A stretch of DNA of 64,000 bases from contig NZ_BMMU01000004.1 of assembly GCF_014646095.1 (NCBI RefSeq), forward strand, positions 372,001 through 436,000, read 5' to 3'. Within the stretch, counting starts at the first letter, position 1, and each line of letters begins with the position of its first letter. The notes below the pieces were generated by a model, which searched no databases, had not been told where the DNA came from, and worked only from the letters and a program-made list of their open reading frames with translations. Below are positions 16,960 through 25,712 of this stretch, in pieces. The stretch is from Streptomyces lacrimifluminis (GTDB taxonomy: Bacteria; Actinomycetota; Actinomycetes; Streptomycetales; Streptomycetaceae). A program made the translations under genes and the position numbers.

Positions 16960-18438
16960 GTGAACACCAACACCGAGTCGCTGGCCGCAGACCCGGACAT
17001 CATCCGGGCCTCGCTCGCCCCCCGTTTCGAGGCGCCGGGCCTCGTCTCGCTCTGCTCCAAGAACAACTGGACCGGCATCCAGACCGACGACCTGGACCGC
17101 GCTGTCGCCTGGGTCATGGCGGAGGACCGCGCGGGGGCGGAGGGCATCTACCGCCGCGTCACCACCGTCACGTCCCGGTTCCCCGCCGGGACCCGAGGCA
17201 GCGCCCGAGACTCCCGCGCCCTCTTCGGCATGTGGTCCGACATCGACTTCGGCAACGACCTCCACAAGGCGACCGACCTGCCCGGCAACGCCGACGAGGC
17301 ACGCGACGTCCAGCGCTTCGCGAAGCTGCCCCCGCCCACCCGAGTCGAGAACTCGGGCGCCGGGCTGTACGTCTGGACCGAGTTCGACCGGCCGCTCGTC
17401 ATCGGCGAGGACCTGGACTTCGAGGAGGCCGCCGGGCTCGCCGGGGACTGGCAGAACATCCTGCTCGCCGGCGCGAAGACGATGGGCTTCGGCTACGGCA
17501 CCGGCGTGAGGGACTTGGCGCGGGTGCTGCGCCTGCCCGGCACCGTCAACCGCAAGCTGGGCCGCGTCCCCACCCTGTGCAAGGTCGTCGAGGACACCGG
17601 CATCCGCTACTCCCTGGACGACATCCGCAAACTGGCCGCCGACCTGAAGCCGAAGCCGAAGGAGCGCGCGGCCCCGAAGCCCTCCGCACCGCGCGGCAAT
17701 ACGTCACGCACCGGCCCGACGCGCAGCGGACGGGGACCGATGGAGATCCTCGGCGATCACGCATGCTGCGGCGAGATCCTCATGCACGTCGGCGCCACCT
17801 ACGCCGAGCAACTCCCGGGCAACTGCTCGTACTGCGGCAGCTGCCAACGCTGGAACCGGCCCGGCTGGGACGACACCTGCTCCAAGGACGGCATCGCCGT
17901 CCACAAGGACGGCGCCGCCGTCACCATCCGCAGCGACAACTTCCCCGGCATCACCGCAGCCGCCATCGGCCATGTCCTCTCCCCGGGCCAGCTGTTCGCG
18001 GCGCTCCATCACGGTGGCGACGAGTCCGAGGCCTGCCGCGACATCATCCGCGCCGCCCACGGCCGCGACGGTGCGACCGCCGCCGCACTCGCCCTGCCTG
18101 CCGTCGTCCTCGACGACGTCCGGCAAGCCACCGGGCGCCACGAGGGCGAGGAGGCCGGGCTACAGCAGAGCGCCACGACCGCGCCGCGCCCTCGCACCTA
18201 CATGCACCCCGCGAAGCGCCTGAGGACGCTGGTGACCAAGGTCGCCGGGGCATCGGGAGACGGGGTTGCAGGGCTCCTCCAATGGGCCGCACGCAACGGG
18301 TTCACGGCCGGCCGTGAGGCCAAGGTCGAGCCGAAGGCCATCGCCGACGCCTTCCGCAAGGCCGCCATCCGCGCCGGACTCGACAACGACCAGGCCATGG
18401 CCATCATCCGCGCCTCCTACCGGGAGGCCGGGAAGTGA
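16960..18438 (+). CDS. Archaeo-eukaryotic-type primase (primase-polymerase)
   Basis: 492 aa from the GTG at 16960. AEP motifs in order: MWSDIDFG (residues 91-98) with two metal-binding Asp; SGAGLYVWTEF near 130, where most families have a His in the SGxGxH box but Tyr is seen here; and RDLARVLRLPGTVNRK near 190, the third motif with its Arg/Asn. A middle cysteine-rich stretch (HACCGEIL, then CSYCGSCQRW, DTCSK) may bind zinc. The C-terminal helical region (about 400-492) may connect to the helicase, whose GTG start overlaps this stop by 4 bp. Expected role: priming and perhaps polymerising during phage or episomal replication. Confidence 0.82.
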   Translation: MNTNTESLAADPDIIRASLAPRFEAPGLVSLCSKNNWTGIQTDDLDRAVAWVMAEDRAGAEGIYRRVTTVTSRFPAGTRGSARDSRALFGMWSDIDFGNDLHKATDLPGNADEARDVQRFAKLPPPTRVENSGAGLYVWTEFDRPLVIGEDLDFEEAAGLAGDWQNILLAGAKTMGFGYGTGVRDLARVLRLPGTVNRKLGRVPTLCKVVEDTGIRYSLDDIRKLAADLKPKPKERAAPKPSAPRGNTSRTGPTRSGRGPMEILGDHACCGEILMHVGATYAEQLPGNCSYCGSCQRWNRPGWDDTCSKDGIAVHKDGAAVTIRSDNFPGITAAAIGHVLSPGQLFAALHHGGDESEACRDIIRAAHGRDGATAAALALPAVVLDDVRQATGRHEGEEAGLQQSATTAPRPRTYMHPAKRLRTLVTKVAGASGDGVAGLLQWAARNGFTAGREAKVEPKAIADAFRKAAIRAGLDNDQAMAIIRASYREAGK

Positions 18439-20546
18439 CCACCAGCGACACGGCCGCGGACACGGCCAACGAGGCACCGACGGACGACGACGGCGAGGAG
18501 CAGCAGTACGACTACAGCGACCTCGCCGCCACCGTCGCACTGTTCGACAAGGTCGAGAACGAAGAGGCGCGGCAGAACCTCATCTACAGCATTGCCCTGT
18601 GGGTGATCCCTCTCGGAGACATCAAGCTCCGTATCTACAAGAACGCGCTGGTCACCGCGAAGGCCGTAAAGCCGGCCGACTGGAACGACGCAGTCAAGGA
18701 AGCGCGCGCGGCCCTGTCCGCAGCAGCGCGCGCCGAGCGCGACGACATGTTCGATGGCCTCCCGGAGGCGCCACCCGCGCCGTACTACACCGACGGCGAG
18801 GGGCTGCACTTCAACGGCCACTTCGGCCCGGTACACCTGGCGAACTTCGTCCCGATGATCACCGAGGAGATCACCCGGTACACCGGGAGCGAAACGCAGA
18901 AGCTGTTCACCATCAAGGTCGCCAGCAGCGTCAACGGTGCGGAAGGGACCGTCCAAGTGACGAAGGCCGGGCTGAAGGGGGCCCGCGACTGGGCATACGA
19001 CGCGATCGGCGGCCGGGCCATCATCCACCCGTGCTCCCGCGACGAAGCGCATGTAGTGGCCGCCGCCCAGTACCTGAGCCTCGGAATGGTCGAGGAGCGC
19101 ACCACCTACGCGTTCACCGGTTGGGCCGAGATCGACGGCCGGCGCGTGTTCCTCACGTCGACCGGCGCGCTCGGCGCAGACGGCATGGACGAGACCACCG
19201 CCGTCGACCTGGGCACCGAGAAGCTGAACAGGTACGCGCTGCCCGCCCCGGATAAGGAGCAGGCCGTCGGCGCGGTCAAGGCGTCGCTGGCCCTGTTCGA
19301 CCTGGGCCCGGACAAGGTGATGGCGCCTCAGCTGTGCGCCACCTACCGCGCGCCGCTACCGCTCCAGCCGGAAACCACGCTGTGGACGTTCGGAGGGACA
19401 GGCGCGTTCAAGAGCCACATCGCGGCCCTTTGCGCGCAGCACTTCGGGCCCGAGCTGACAGTCCGGGGCTTCCCTACCGGGTGGCAGTCGACGGCGAACG
19501 CCATCGAGGGGATCGCCTTCCAGCTCGCGAACGTACTGATGGTCGTCGACGACTACGTGCCCCAGGCCGCCGCCACCAAGACAGACCTGGCGAAGCTGAA
19601 CGAGAAGGTCGAACGCCTGGTGCGCGGCTCGGCGAACAGCGCGGGCCGCTCCAGAATGCGCGTCGACGGCACCGTACGGCCGGAGTTGTACCCGCGGGCG
19701 CAGGTGGTGTGCACCGGGGAGGACGTGCCCCCCGGGCAGTCCCTCCAGGCCCGTACCAACCTCGTTGAGATCGTCAAGGACGACGTGACCAGCGAGCGGC
19801 TGACCCCCGCGCAGAAGACCGGCGATGAGGGCGTGTACGCGCAGGCCATGGCCGGGTACGTGCAGTGGCTCGCCGCCCGGTACGAGGACGGCGAGGACTG
19901 GCCGGGCGACCTGAAGGCCGAGTTGGGCAAGGTGCGGGACGTCCTCGCGACGGAGCTGAACGGCCACGCGCGCGCCCCGGAGGCCGTGGCCGGCCTTCTG
20001 CTCGGGATGCGCTGGTTCCTGCGGTACGCGCAGGAGATCGGCGCCGTCTCGGAGGAGGAGAAGGAGGAGCTGTACAAGCGGTGTCGTACGGCGCTGCTCG
20101 ACGGCTCGGCGGTCCAGTCCGCAGAGACGAAGGCGATGTCGGCGGAAGCGATCTACCTGATCGCCATCCGTACGGCGCTCACGTCCGGCCGCGCCTACCT
20201 CGCCGACCTGAACTCCGACGGAGTCCCTCCCCGGACGGAGGCGACGCGATGGGGCTGGACCCAGGACGACATGGATCGGCTGTCCGCGCGCGGAGAAAAG
20301 ATCGGCTGGCTGTCCGGCACGGACGTCTATCTGGACCCGGGCGCGGCGTACACGGTGGCGGTCGCCCAGGCGGACCGTATGCGGACTCCGTTGCAGACAA
20401 GCCGGGGTCGGGTCCACAAGGCGCTCCTGGCCGCCGAGCTGCTGCCGTCCGCAGACCCTGGCCACCTCACAACGAAGGTGAGCGCGGGCGGCGCGAGGCC
20501 GCGGGTGCTGCACCTGAAGTCGGAGGCGCTGACCCGATGGTCCTGA
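18435..20546 (+). CDS. DUF927-like replicative helicase/ATPase
   Basis: 703 aa from the GTG at 18435. An acidic N-terminus is followed by a region resembling DUF927 proteins ([15 protein letters not shown] start, [20 protein letters not shown]). The ATPase core has Walker [10 protein letters not shown] near residue 313 and Walker B VLMVVDDY near 365, then an Arg-containing segment ([16 protein letters not shown]) and sensor-like [11 protein letters not shown]. The C-terminal 150 residues look like winged helices ([19 protein letters not shown]). In P4-like replicons, primase and helicase are fused or adjacent; here they are overlapping partners. Confidence 0.8.
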   Translation: MTTSDTAADTANEAPTDDDGEEQQYDYSDLAATVALFDKVENEEARQNLIYSIALWVIPLGDIKLRIYKNALVTAKAVKPADWNDAVKEARAALSAAARAERDDMFDGLPEAPPAPYYTDGEGLHFNGHFGPVHLANFVPMITEEITRYTGSETQKLFTIKVASSVNGAEGTVQVTKAGLKGARDWAYDAIGGRAIIHPCSRDEAHVVAAAQYLSLGMVEERTTYAFTGWAEIDGRRVFLTSTGALGADGMDETTAVDLGTEKLNRYALPAPDKEQAVGAVKASLALFDLGPDKVMAPQLCATYRAPLPLQPETTLWTFGGTGAFKSHIAALCAQHFGPELTVRGFPTGWQSTANAIEGIAFQLANVLMVVDDYVPQAAATKTDLAKLNEKVERLVRGSANSAGRSRMRVDGTVRPELYPRAQVVCTGEDVPPGQSLQARTNLVEIVKDDVTSERLTPAQKTGDEGVYAQAMAGYVQWLAARYEDGEDWPGDLKAELGKVRDVLATELNGHARAPEAVAGLLLGMRWFLRYAQEIGAVSEEEKEELYKRCRTALLDGSAVQSAETKAMSAEAIYLIAIRTALTSGRAYLADLNSDGVPPRTEATRWGWTQDDMDRLSARGEKIGWLSGTDVYLDPGAAYTVAVAQADRMRTPLQTSRGRVHKALLAAELLPSADPGHLTTKVSAGGARPRVLHLKSEALTRWS

Positions 20547-20977
20547 ACGTCTGGCCCGGTTCTGAGCTGGCTGCCCCGCTTTTTTCGGGGCACCGCCCCG
20601 ATTCTGAAAACGAATCGGGGCAGGGGGAAACACGTCCTGAACTGGGGTTTCTTCTTATTTCTCTATCTCCTGCCCCGAAAGCCCCTATTTCCCTACCTAG
20701 ACACTCGCGCAGGGGCCGACACCCTTCCGAAGCGACTCATGGGGAGCGCGTAAAGGTGTCCCCTCTCGGCACCCCCCTGTGCCTCCAGAAAAGCGGGGCT
20801 TTCGGGGCAGGCGCCCCCCGCGCCAGAAGAGAGCCCAGATCAGGCGCCTTTCAGGCCTGCCCCGATCCCTTTTCAAGTTCGGGGCGGTGCCCCGAAAAAA
20901 GCGGGGCGCTGCCCGCCCTGAGTGCCTGTGCTTGTCGCAGATCTGCGACAAGCCGCCCCGATCCCGAAGGAGCCTTC
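20547..20977. repeat. Nested inverted repeats, candidate replication origin
   Basis: This 430-bp gap between helicase and ssb has no gene. A 52-bp arm (20573-20624) is inversely repeated at 20856-20907 with 47 of 52 matches, the first 29 identical. Inside it a 17-bp arm (20669-20685) is perfectly inverted at 20795-20811. The heptamer GCCCCGA, in either orientation, occurs about nine times. A pyrimidine/AT-rich tract (about 20646-20700) could serve as an unwinding element. Iteron-like density, inverted symmetry and its place between helicase and SSB suggest an origin. A multi-hairpin attenuator is the alternative. Confidence 0.6.
20931..20952. promoter_or_regulatory. 22-bp perfect palindrome upstream of ssb
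   Basis: CTTGTCGCAGA followed by its exact reverse complement TCTGCGACAAG, centred 36 bp before the ssb start. Such a site suits a dimeric repressor or a small cruciform within the origin region. I saw no second copy in the window. Confidence 0.6.
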
Positions 20978-21499
20978 ATGTCAGGCGAGACCGTCATCAC
21001 TGTCGTCGGCAACCTGGTCGACGACCCCGAGCTGCGCTTCACCCCGTCCGGCGTCGCCGTCGCCAAGTTCCGTATCGCGTCCACGCCGCGCGTCTTCGAC
21101 AAGCAGGCCAACGAGTGGAAGGACGGTGACGCCCTGTTCCTCACCTGCTCGGTGTGGCGCAAGGCCGCCGAGAACGTCGCCGAGTCCCTCGCCAAGGGCG
21201 TGCGCGTCATCGTCCAGGGCCGACTGAAGCAACGGTCCTACGAGACCACGCAGGGCGAGAAGCGCACGGTGTACGAGCTGGACGTCGACGAGGTCGGCCC
21301 GACCCTCGCCCGAGCGACGGCGAAGGTCGAGAAGAACCCGGCGGGCGGCGGCCAGGGAACTGCCTCCCAGAAGGCGGCGGATGATCCGTGGTCCACCGCC
21401 CAGCCCGCCAACGGCCAGACCCAGAGCGGCGGATGGGGCGGCGGACAGCAGCAGCCCGCCGCGCAGGGCGCCGGGTACGACGAGACTCCTCCCTTCTAG
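20978..21499 (+). CDS. ssb: Single-stranded DNA-binding protein
   Basis: 173 aa from the ATG at 20978 (GAAGGAG upstream). OB-fold signature: [65 protein letters not shown]. The C-terminal tail is Gly/Gln-rich and ends YDETPPF, the acidic tip used to dock replication partners. It is a phage-encoded second SSB coupled to the primase/helicase module, protecting single strands during prophage replication. Confidence 0.95.
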   Translation: MSGETVITVVGNLVDDPELRFTPSGVAVAKFRIASTPRVFDKQANEWKDGDALFLTCSVWRKAAENVAESLAKGVRVIVQGRLKQRSYETTQGEKRTVYELDVDEVGPTLARATAKVEKNPAGGGQGTASQKAADDPWSTAQPANGQTQSGGWGGGQQQPAAQGAGYDETPPF

Positions 21500-21508
21500 G
21501 AGGCCGAG

Positions 21509-21709
21509 ATGACCGACAACGAGATCCAGATGCTGTTCGTGGGAGTCGCCCTCGGCGCGCAGGGCGTGAGCCTGCTGCATGTCTTCTGGAACGCGCGTGA
21601 CGCACGCCGTGGCCACACCGCAGCCGAAGCCGCCCGCAAGCGCGCCGCGGGCGACCTGTACCTCAGCAGCCTCCGCCTGTACCGGCTCCAGCACCGGAGC
21701 CGGGTATGA
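21509..21709 (+). CDS. Small protein with one membrane segment
   Basis: 66 aa from the ATG at 21509, 9 bp after ssb with GGAGG in between. A hydrophobic segment IQMLFVGVALGAQGVSLLHVF (split by eye at residues 6-26) precedes a basic helical tail (ARDARRGHTAAEAARKRAAG). Function unknown; it overlaps the following gene by 4 bp. Confidence 0.6.
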   Translation: MTDNEIQMLFVGVALGAQGVSLLHVFWNARDARRGHTAAEAARKRAAGDLYLSSLRLYRLQHRSRV

Positions 21710-22323
21710 ACCAGTGCGGCCTGTGCGAGGACCCGATCGCGGCCGGCTACCTCTGCACGAGGGACGCGGTACGGCTGGCCGCGCGTCTCGAAGAGCTGCC
21801 CGACCTGGCCAACGAGCTGGTCGACTTCCTGGTGCCGAGCCGCTCCGGGTTCGGCGAGTTGGTCACGGCGCGCACGGCCGGGCCGCGGTCGCCGATCAAC
21901 GAGGACGTCCTCGACCTGATGCAGAGCAACCACGTCGGCGAGGTCGTCCACTCGTGGCGGGTCGACGTACAGCGGGAGCGGTGGCCGGACCACGGGGCGC
22001 CGCCCCCGGCCGGGCTGGCTGCGGACTGCCGGTGGCTCGGCATGGAGCTGGAGTGGATCGTCGCCCACTACCCGGCTGCCGGGGATCTGGCGCGCGAGGT
22101 GCGCGGCCTGGAGTCCGAACTCCGGTCCATCGTCGGGGATCCTGTGCCCCGACGGCAGCGGCTCGGCCTGTGCGTGAACGCGGTGGACGACGGTACGGCG
22201 TGCGGCGCGGTGATCTCCCGGCTGCCCGGCGGGCCGGTGCGCTGCCGGTGGTGCGGCTGCGAGTACAAGGGCGAGACGGACCTGTTGTTGCTGAAGCACT
22301 ACCAGCCGAAGGCGTCGGCGTGA
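21706..22323 (+). CDS. Zinc-ribbon protein of unknown function
   Basis: 205 aa from the ATG at 21706. It has an N-terminal CGLCEDPIAAGYLC motif and C-terminal cysteines (LGLCVNAVDDGTACGAV, then VRCRWCGCEY), so zinc sites sit at both ends, with a helical middle (LEELPDLANELVDFLV). Similar two-ended zinc proteins are common in actinophages and integrative elements without known function. Confidence 0.65.
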   Translation: MNQCGLCEDPIAAGYLCTRDAVRLAARLEELPDLANELVDFLVPSRSGFGELVTARTAGPRSPINEDVLDLMQSNHVGEVVHSWRVDVQRERWPDHGAPPPAGLAADCRWLGMELEWIVAHYPAAGDLAREVRGLESELRSIVGDPVPRRQRLGLCVNAVDDGTACGAVISRLPGGPVRCRWCGCEYKGETDLLLLKHYQPKASA

Positions 22324-22328
22324 CCTGC

Positions 22329-22358
22329 TTGACGCAGATAAGCAGGGGTGCTTACATA
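22329..22358 (+). promoter_or_regulatory. Candidate promoter
   Basis: TTGACG (22329-22334) and TACATA (22353-22358) with an 18-bp gap, immediately after the previous stop and 33 bp before the next start. CTGCTT and AAGCAG form an inverted repeat across the -35 region (22326-22346), a possible operator. Confidence 0.5.
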
Positions 22359-22391
22359 GGTCAGGCAGTCACCTCCGGTACAAGGAGGGAC

Positions 22392-22601
22392 GTGACTACG
22401 TGGAAGGAACGGCACGACGCTGCCGTCCGCAACCAGAAGGCCGCACTCGACGCCTACCAAGCAGCCACCGACGAACGGGCCCTCGCCCTCATCGCCGGCG
22501 CTGAAGAACTCGGCAGCCAAGCGGCCGTCGCCCGAGAGCTGGGGGTCAAGACCCCCAGCGTCAACCAGGCCATCCGCGCCTACCAGAAGAAGACCGAGTA
22601 G
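22392..22601 (+). CDS. Small helix-turn-helix protein
   Basis: 69 aa from the GTG at 22392 with AAGGAGG 7 bases upstream. The N-terminal helix is charged (TWKERHDAAVRNQKAALDAY); the C-terminus reads LGSQAAVARELGVKTPSVNQ, then AIRAYQKK, a helix-turn-helix of the XRE/sigma-4-like kind. It has its own promoter, so it may be a middle-phase regulator. Confidence 0.65.
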   Translation: MTTWKERHDAAVRNQKAALDAYQAATDERALALIAGAEELGSQAAVARELGVKTPSVNQAIRAYQKKTE

Positions 22602-22697
22602 CACCCACAACTGAAGACGGCCCAAGGCCGGGATTCCCGTCCCAGCCAAGGGCCTGACCGCACCGCCTACCTGACACAACCAGGAGGAGACACGGCT

Positions 22698-23189
22698 ATG
22701 GCCGATCTTGCCATGCCCGCGGCCCGCCGCGGCACCCCGGCGCAGCAGCTCAACGAGCGCTTCACCGCCATCTACACCCAGCACCTCCCGATGGTCCGCG
22801 CGACCATCAGCCGCCGTCTCGACGTCAGCGACAAGCACCTCGTCGACGACCTCGCGCAGAACACGTTCCTCGCGTTCTACCGCTACCTCGGCCGCCTCGA
22901 CACCGGCCGCGACTTCGGCGGCCTCCTCCGCGTCATGGCCCGCCAGTCCATCAGCCACCACTTCCGCGTCATGCGGCACACCCACGAGCGGGCCGCCGAC
23001 ACCGGCCACTACTCGTTCGCGAACCGCGAGATGGAGCCCGGCGCCGGCTACTACACCCCGGCCGCGACCGGCTTCCGCACCGCCACCATTGCGCCCCGCC
23101 CCGGCGACTCCGACCCGGACCCCGACGAGGCGCTGCGCCGCGTCCAGGGCAGGCCCGCCCCGATCCGCCAGGGCGGTGGCACCCGATGA
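22698..23189 (+). CDS. Sigma-70 region 2-like protein without region 4
   Basis: 163 aa from the ATG at 22698, with AGGAGG upstream. The segment from about residue 20 to 85 (FTAIYTQHLPMVRATISRRL, then HLVDDLAQNTFLAFYRYLGR and ISHHFRVMRH) matches ECF sigma region 2 in spacing, including the DDLAQNTFL core-binding helix. The rest is proline-rich and lacks a region 4 helix-turn-helix. It could be a phage RNA-polymerase-binding factor that needs a partner for -35 recognition, or an anti-sigma-like decoy. Confidence 0.6.
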   Translation: MADLAMPAARRGTPAQQLNERFTAIYTQHLPMVRATISRRLDVSDKHLVDDLAQNTFLAFYRYLGRLDTGRDFGGLLRVMARQSISHHFRVMRHTHERAADTGHYSFANREMEPGAGYYTPAATGFRTATIAPRPGDSDPDPDEALRRVQGRPAPIRQGGGTR

Positions 23190-23518
23190 CGGACATCACC
23201 ATCCCCGAGCCCGTCCGCGACCTCCTCGCGGCCGTCCTCGAAGCCTTCGACCTCCCGCACCCGGCCACCATCGGCGGGAGCGAGGTGCACGACCGGCTCC
23301 TCGTCACCCGCGTCAGTCACGCCCGGATCGCCCTGCGCAGCCTCCTCGACGACAACGGCACCGGCATGGGCCCGGCATGGGACGCCGCGTACCTTCGCGA
23401 GCGGCTCGCCGAGCACCCCGTCACCGGGTACGTCACCAGCGACCAGGCGCACGCCGCCCTCGACGCCGGCAAGACCTGGGCCGAGGCCGTCACCCTTCCT
23501 GCAGGCGGTGGCGAGTGA
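23186..23518 (+). CDS. Small protein of unknown function
   Basis: 110 aa from the ATG at 23186, overlapping its neighbours by 4 bp on both sides. Helical start (PVRDLLAAVLEAFDLPHPAT), middle HARIALRSLLDDNGTGMGPA, no cysteines and no membrane segment. Similar short proteins accompany plasmid and integrative-element genes in streptomycetes; role unknown. Confidence 0.6.
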   Translation: MTDITIPEPVRDLLAAVLEAFDLPHPATIGGSEVHDRLLVTRVSHARIALRSLLDDNGTGMGPAWDAAYLRERLAEHPVTGYVTSDQAHAALDAGKTWAEAVTLPAGGGE

Positions 23519-23880
23519 GCACCGACCCCCGCACCGCCATCGTGAACATCTTCATCCGCAAGCCGCTGGAGATCGACGAACCCGACTGGTGCACCGGACA
23601 CCCTGACCCCCGCGCCGGCTACAAGGTCGACATCAGCCACGACGGACCCGAGCACGTCATCGCCCCCAGGGGACAGGCGATGTTCAAGGCGTTCATCTCG
23701 CAGGCCCCGTTCGCCAGCACCGACCGGGCCATCGGCCTGTACGTCGAGCCCGACCTGGAACCGCAGACGTGCACGCCCGACGACGTGAACCAGCTCGCCG
23801 ACGACCTCATCGAGGCCGCCGAGCAGCTGCGCGCCCTCGGCCGCCAGCTCGCCGAGATCATCGACAGGGAGGGCCAGTGA
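23515..23880 (+). CDS. Small protein of actinomycete mobile-element type
   Basis: 121 aa from the GTG at 23515. A single WCTGHP motif, HDGPEHV and a C-terminal helix (NQLADDLIEAAEQLRALGRQ) resemble the DUF6907-like proteins found near streptomycete mobile-element genes; this family call is from memory. Part of a chain of 4-bp overlaps from 22698 to 24820. Confidence 0.55.
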   Translation: MSTDPRTAIVNIFIRKPLEIDEPDWCTGHPDPRAGYKVDISHDGPEHVIAPRGQAMFKAFISQAPFASTDRAIGLYVEPDLEPQTCTPDDVNQLADDLIEAAEQLRALGRQLAEIIDREGQ

Positions 23881-24677
23881 AGCGCGACCCGCTTCTGTGG
23901 GCCGCGCTCGTCGCGGTCCTCGTCGTCCTCGCGTCCGCCGAGTACCAACTCGCCGTCGCATGCGGCTTCGGAACGTACGTCGCCGCCGGAGTGCCGGCCG
24001 CACTGGACGTGTACGCCCTCGCCGCGCTACGGGCCCGCCGGGACGTCCTCGCGGTCGTCGTCGTCCTCATCGCGGTGAACGCGGCCTCGCACCTCGTCGA
24101 GGTCGGGTTGCTTCCCGTGAACGTCCAGCTCGTCGTCTCCGTCTCGGCCATCGCCCCGCTCGTGCTGTGGCGCGTCCACCGGCTCAGCGAGGCCGCACCG
24201 GAACCGTCAGAGGCCGCGACGGAACTCCCACCGGAACCGAGTTCCGCCCCGGCGGAACCAGCGGAACCGATCACCATTGAGCGGCCAACCGTTGCTCAGA
24301 CGGCCATGGTTGACGCTGCCCCCATCGGGCCTGTCCTCGGCCCCTGGACACCCGTGGCGGAACTCGCGAGCGGAACCAGCGGAACAGCCTTCGACCTGCG
24401 GCTTCCCGAGGGATACGCGTCAGTCCCGACCCTCACCGGAACCGAGGCGGAACCGGCACCGGAACCAGTTCCGGCGAACAGAACCGACACCGGAACCGGC
24501 GCGGACGACATCGAGACCACCGACAGCCAGAACACCACCTTCGAGGCCCGCGTCGCCCTCGTCCGCACCTGGCTGCTCACCGAACCGGACCTCACCGGAA
24601 CCGAGATCGGAACCAAGTTCCGCGTCTCCGACGGATACGGCCGGCGCCTCCTGCGGACCGCACGAGACGACACGTGA
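23877..24677 (+). CDS. Membrane protein resembling plasmid-spread (SpdB/DUF2637-like) proteins
   Basis: 266 aa from the GTG at 23877. The N-terminal 110 residues hold about four hydrophobic segments (LVAVLVVLASAEYQLAVA, YVAAGVPAALDVYALAAL, VLAVVVVLIAVNAASHLVE, LVVSVSAIAPLVLWRVH). A Pro/Glu/Thr-rich linker follows, then a C-terminal helix-turn-helix-like tail (VALVRTWLLTEPDLTGTEIG, then GYGRRLLRTARDD). SpdB-type proteins help actinomycete plasmids spread between hyphal compartments. The linker DNA is built from many CGGAACC repeats. Finding it in a phage is unusual. Confidence 0.65.
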   Translation: MKRDPLLWAALVAVLVVLASAEYQLAVACGFGTYVAAGVPAALDVYALAALRARRDVLAVVVVLIAVNAASHLVEVGLLPVNVQLVVSVSAIAPLVLWRVHRLSEAAPEPSEAATELPPEPSSAPAEPAEPITIERPTVAQTAMVDAAPIGPVLGPWTPVAELASGTSGTAFDLRLPEGYASVPTLTGTEAEPAPEPVPANRTDTGTGADDIETTDSQNTTFEARVALVRTWLLTEPDLTGTEIGTKFRVSDGYGRRLLRTARDDT

Positions 24678-24820
24678 TCGCCGCGGCTTGCTTCGCCGCC
24701 GCCGCTCTCCTCGCGCTGTTCGGCCTCTGCGCCATCGCGCTGCACGACGTCCCCAAGATCTCCGGGACCGTCGCCCTGATCATCACCCTCGCCGCGCTCG
24801 GCGTGGCCATGTACCGCTGA
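24674..24820 (+). CDS. Very small membrane protein
   Basis: 48 aa from the GTG at 24674, overlapping the previous stop (GTGA). Two short hydrophobic stretches (ACFAAAALLALFGLCAIAL and VALIITLAALGVAMYR) make a helical hairpin. It lies within the membrane-protein cluster and may be a partner of the SpdB-like protein. Confidence 0.6.
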   Translation: MIAAACFAAAALLALFGLCAIALHDVPKISGTVALIITLAALGVAMYR

Positions 24821-24828
24821 AGGACCCC

Positions 24829-25344
24829 ATGAACTACGTGACGTTCGGCGGCGTGACCGTCGGCCTGTGCATCCTCGGCTACCAGCTGATGACCTGGTGG
24901 CCCGGCCGCAAACCGCTCATGAAAGACCCGGTCAAGCACGCATCCAAGCTGCTGCCCTGGCTCGCGGCCTGGTGCTACGGCTGCCTCACCGCCCTCGGTA
25001 TCGGCGGCCTCATCGGCACCGCGTCCAGCAGCGTCCTCGGCCTGTCCAACTGGCTCGGCGACGCGGCTCTCGTCTGGGGTGTCGGAGAGTCAGTCGGCCA
25101 GCAGGCCGGGGCCAAGACATTCGTACCGCTGTCCAGCCCCGGGGCGGCCCTGGTGCTCATCGCCACAGTCGTGTTCGTCGCCGCGGTAAAGAAGGCCGGC
25201 GAGGAGACGAGCGGCCAACTGAAGCGGGGCGCCTGGTGCGGCATCACCCTCGGCACCTCGGCAGGCGTCGCAGGGTTCGCCGCGGTGCCTCTCGCGCAGG
25301 CCGCGAACTGGCTCGGCGGCACCGTGTACACGGCGGTCGTGTGA
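24829..25344 (+). CDS. Multi-pass membrane protein, mobile-element type
   Basis: 171 aa from the ATG at 24829. Four hydrophobic stretches (FGGVTVGLCILGYQLM, LAAWCYGCLTALGIGGLIG, AALVLIATVVFVAAV, GITLGTSAGVAGFAAVPL). No enzymatic motif. Together with its neighbours it forms a block of membrane proteins ending at the terminator at 25797. Confidence 0.6.
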   Translation: MNYVTFGGVTVGLCILGYQLMTWWPGRKPLMKDPVKHASKLLPWLAAWCYGCLTALGIGGLIGTASSSVLGLSNWLGDAALVWGVGESVGQQAGAKTFVPLSSPGAALVLIATVVFVAAVKKAGEETSGQLKRGAWCGITLGTSAGVAGFAAVPLAQAANWLGGTVYTAVV

Positions 25345-25712
25345 TGGCGGCGAAGAAGCAGTCCGAGGAACCCTCGGAGGAGCCGAGCCGGACGGCCGGC
25401 GCATGCGTACTGGTCGTCCTCGCGGGCATCGCGACCGCCGCACTGTTCGCCGTCTCGCCCACGGTCGGAGTGCTCGCGCTGTGGGTGGTGGGCGCACTGC
25501 TGCTGTGGCGCTCGGCCCGGCGGATGTCCGATTCGTCCGCCACTCCCCCACCGCAGGAGGACCGCCCCTCCTGCGACGAATGCGCAGGTCACGATCTCGT
25601 CAGCGTCACCCCTCTCGAAGGCCAGAAGGGGATGTTGATCTACACAACAGCCGTCCCGGACCGCCCCAACCACACCCACATCCACATCGCCGGGGAGGTG
25701 AACGCACCATGA
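25344..25712 (+). CDS. Membrane protein with cytosolic CDECAGH motif
   Basis: 122 aa from the ATG at 25344, which shares one base with the previous stop. A charged N-terminus, two hydrophobic segments (VLVVLAGIATAALFAVS and VGVLALWVVGALLLWRS), then PSCDECAGHD and a C-terminal HTHIHIAGEV. The Cys/His residues could bind metal. Function unknown. Confidence 0.6.
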   Translation: MAAKKQSEEPSEEPSRTAGACVLVVLAGIATAALFAVSPTVGVLALWVVGALLLWRSARRMSDSSATPPPQEDRPSCDECAGHDLVSVTPLEGQKGMLIYTTAVPDRPNHTHIHIAGEVNAP

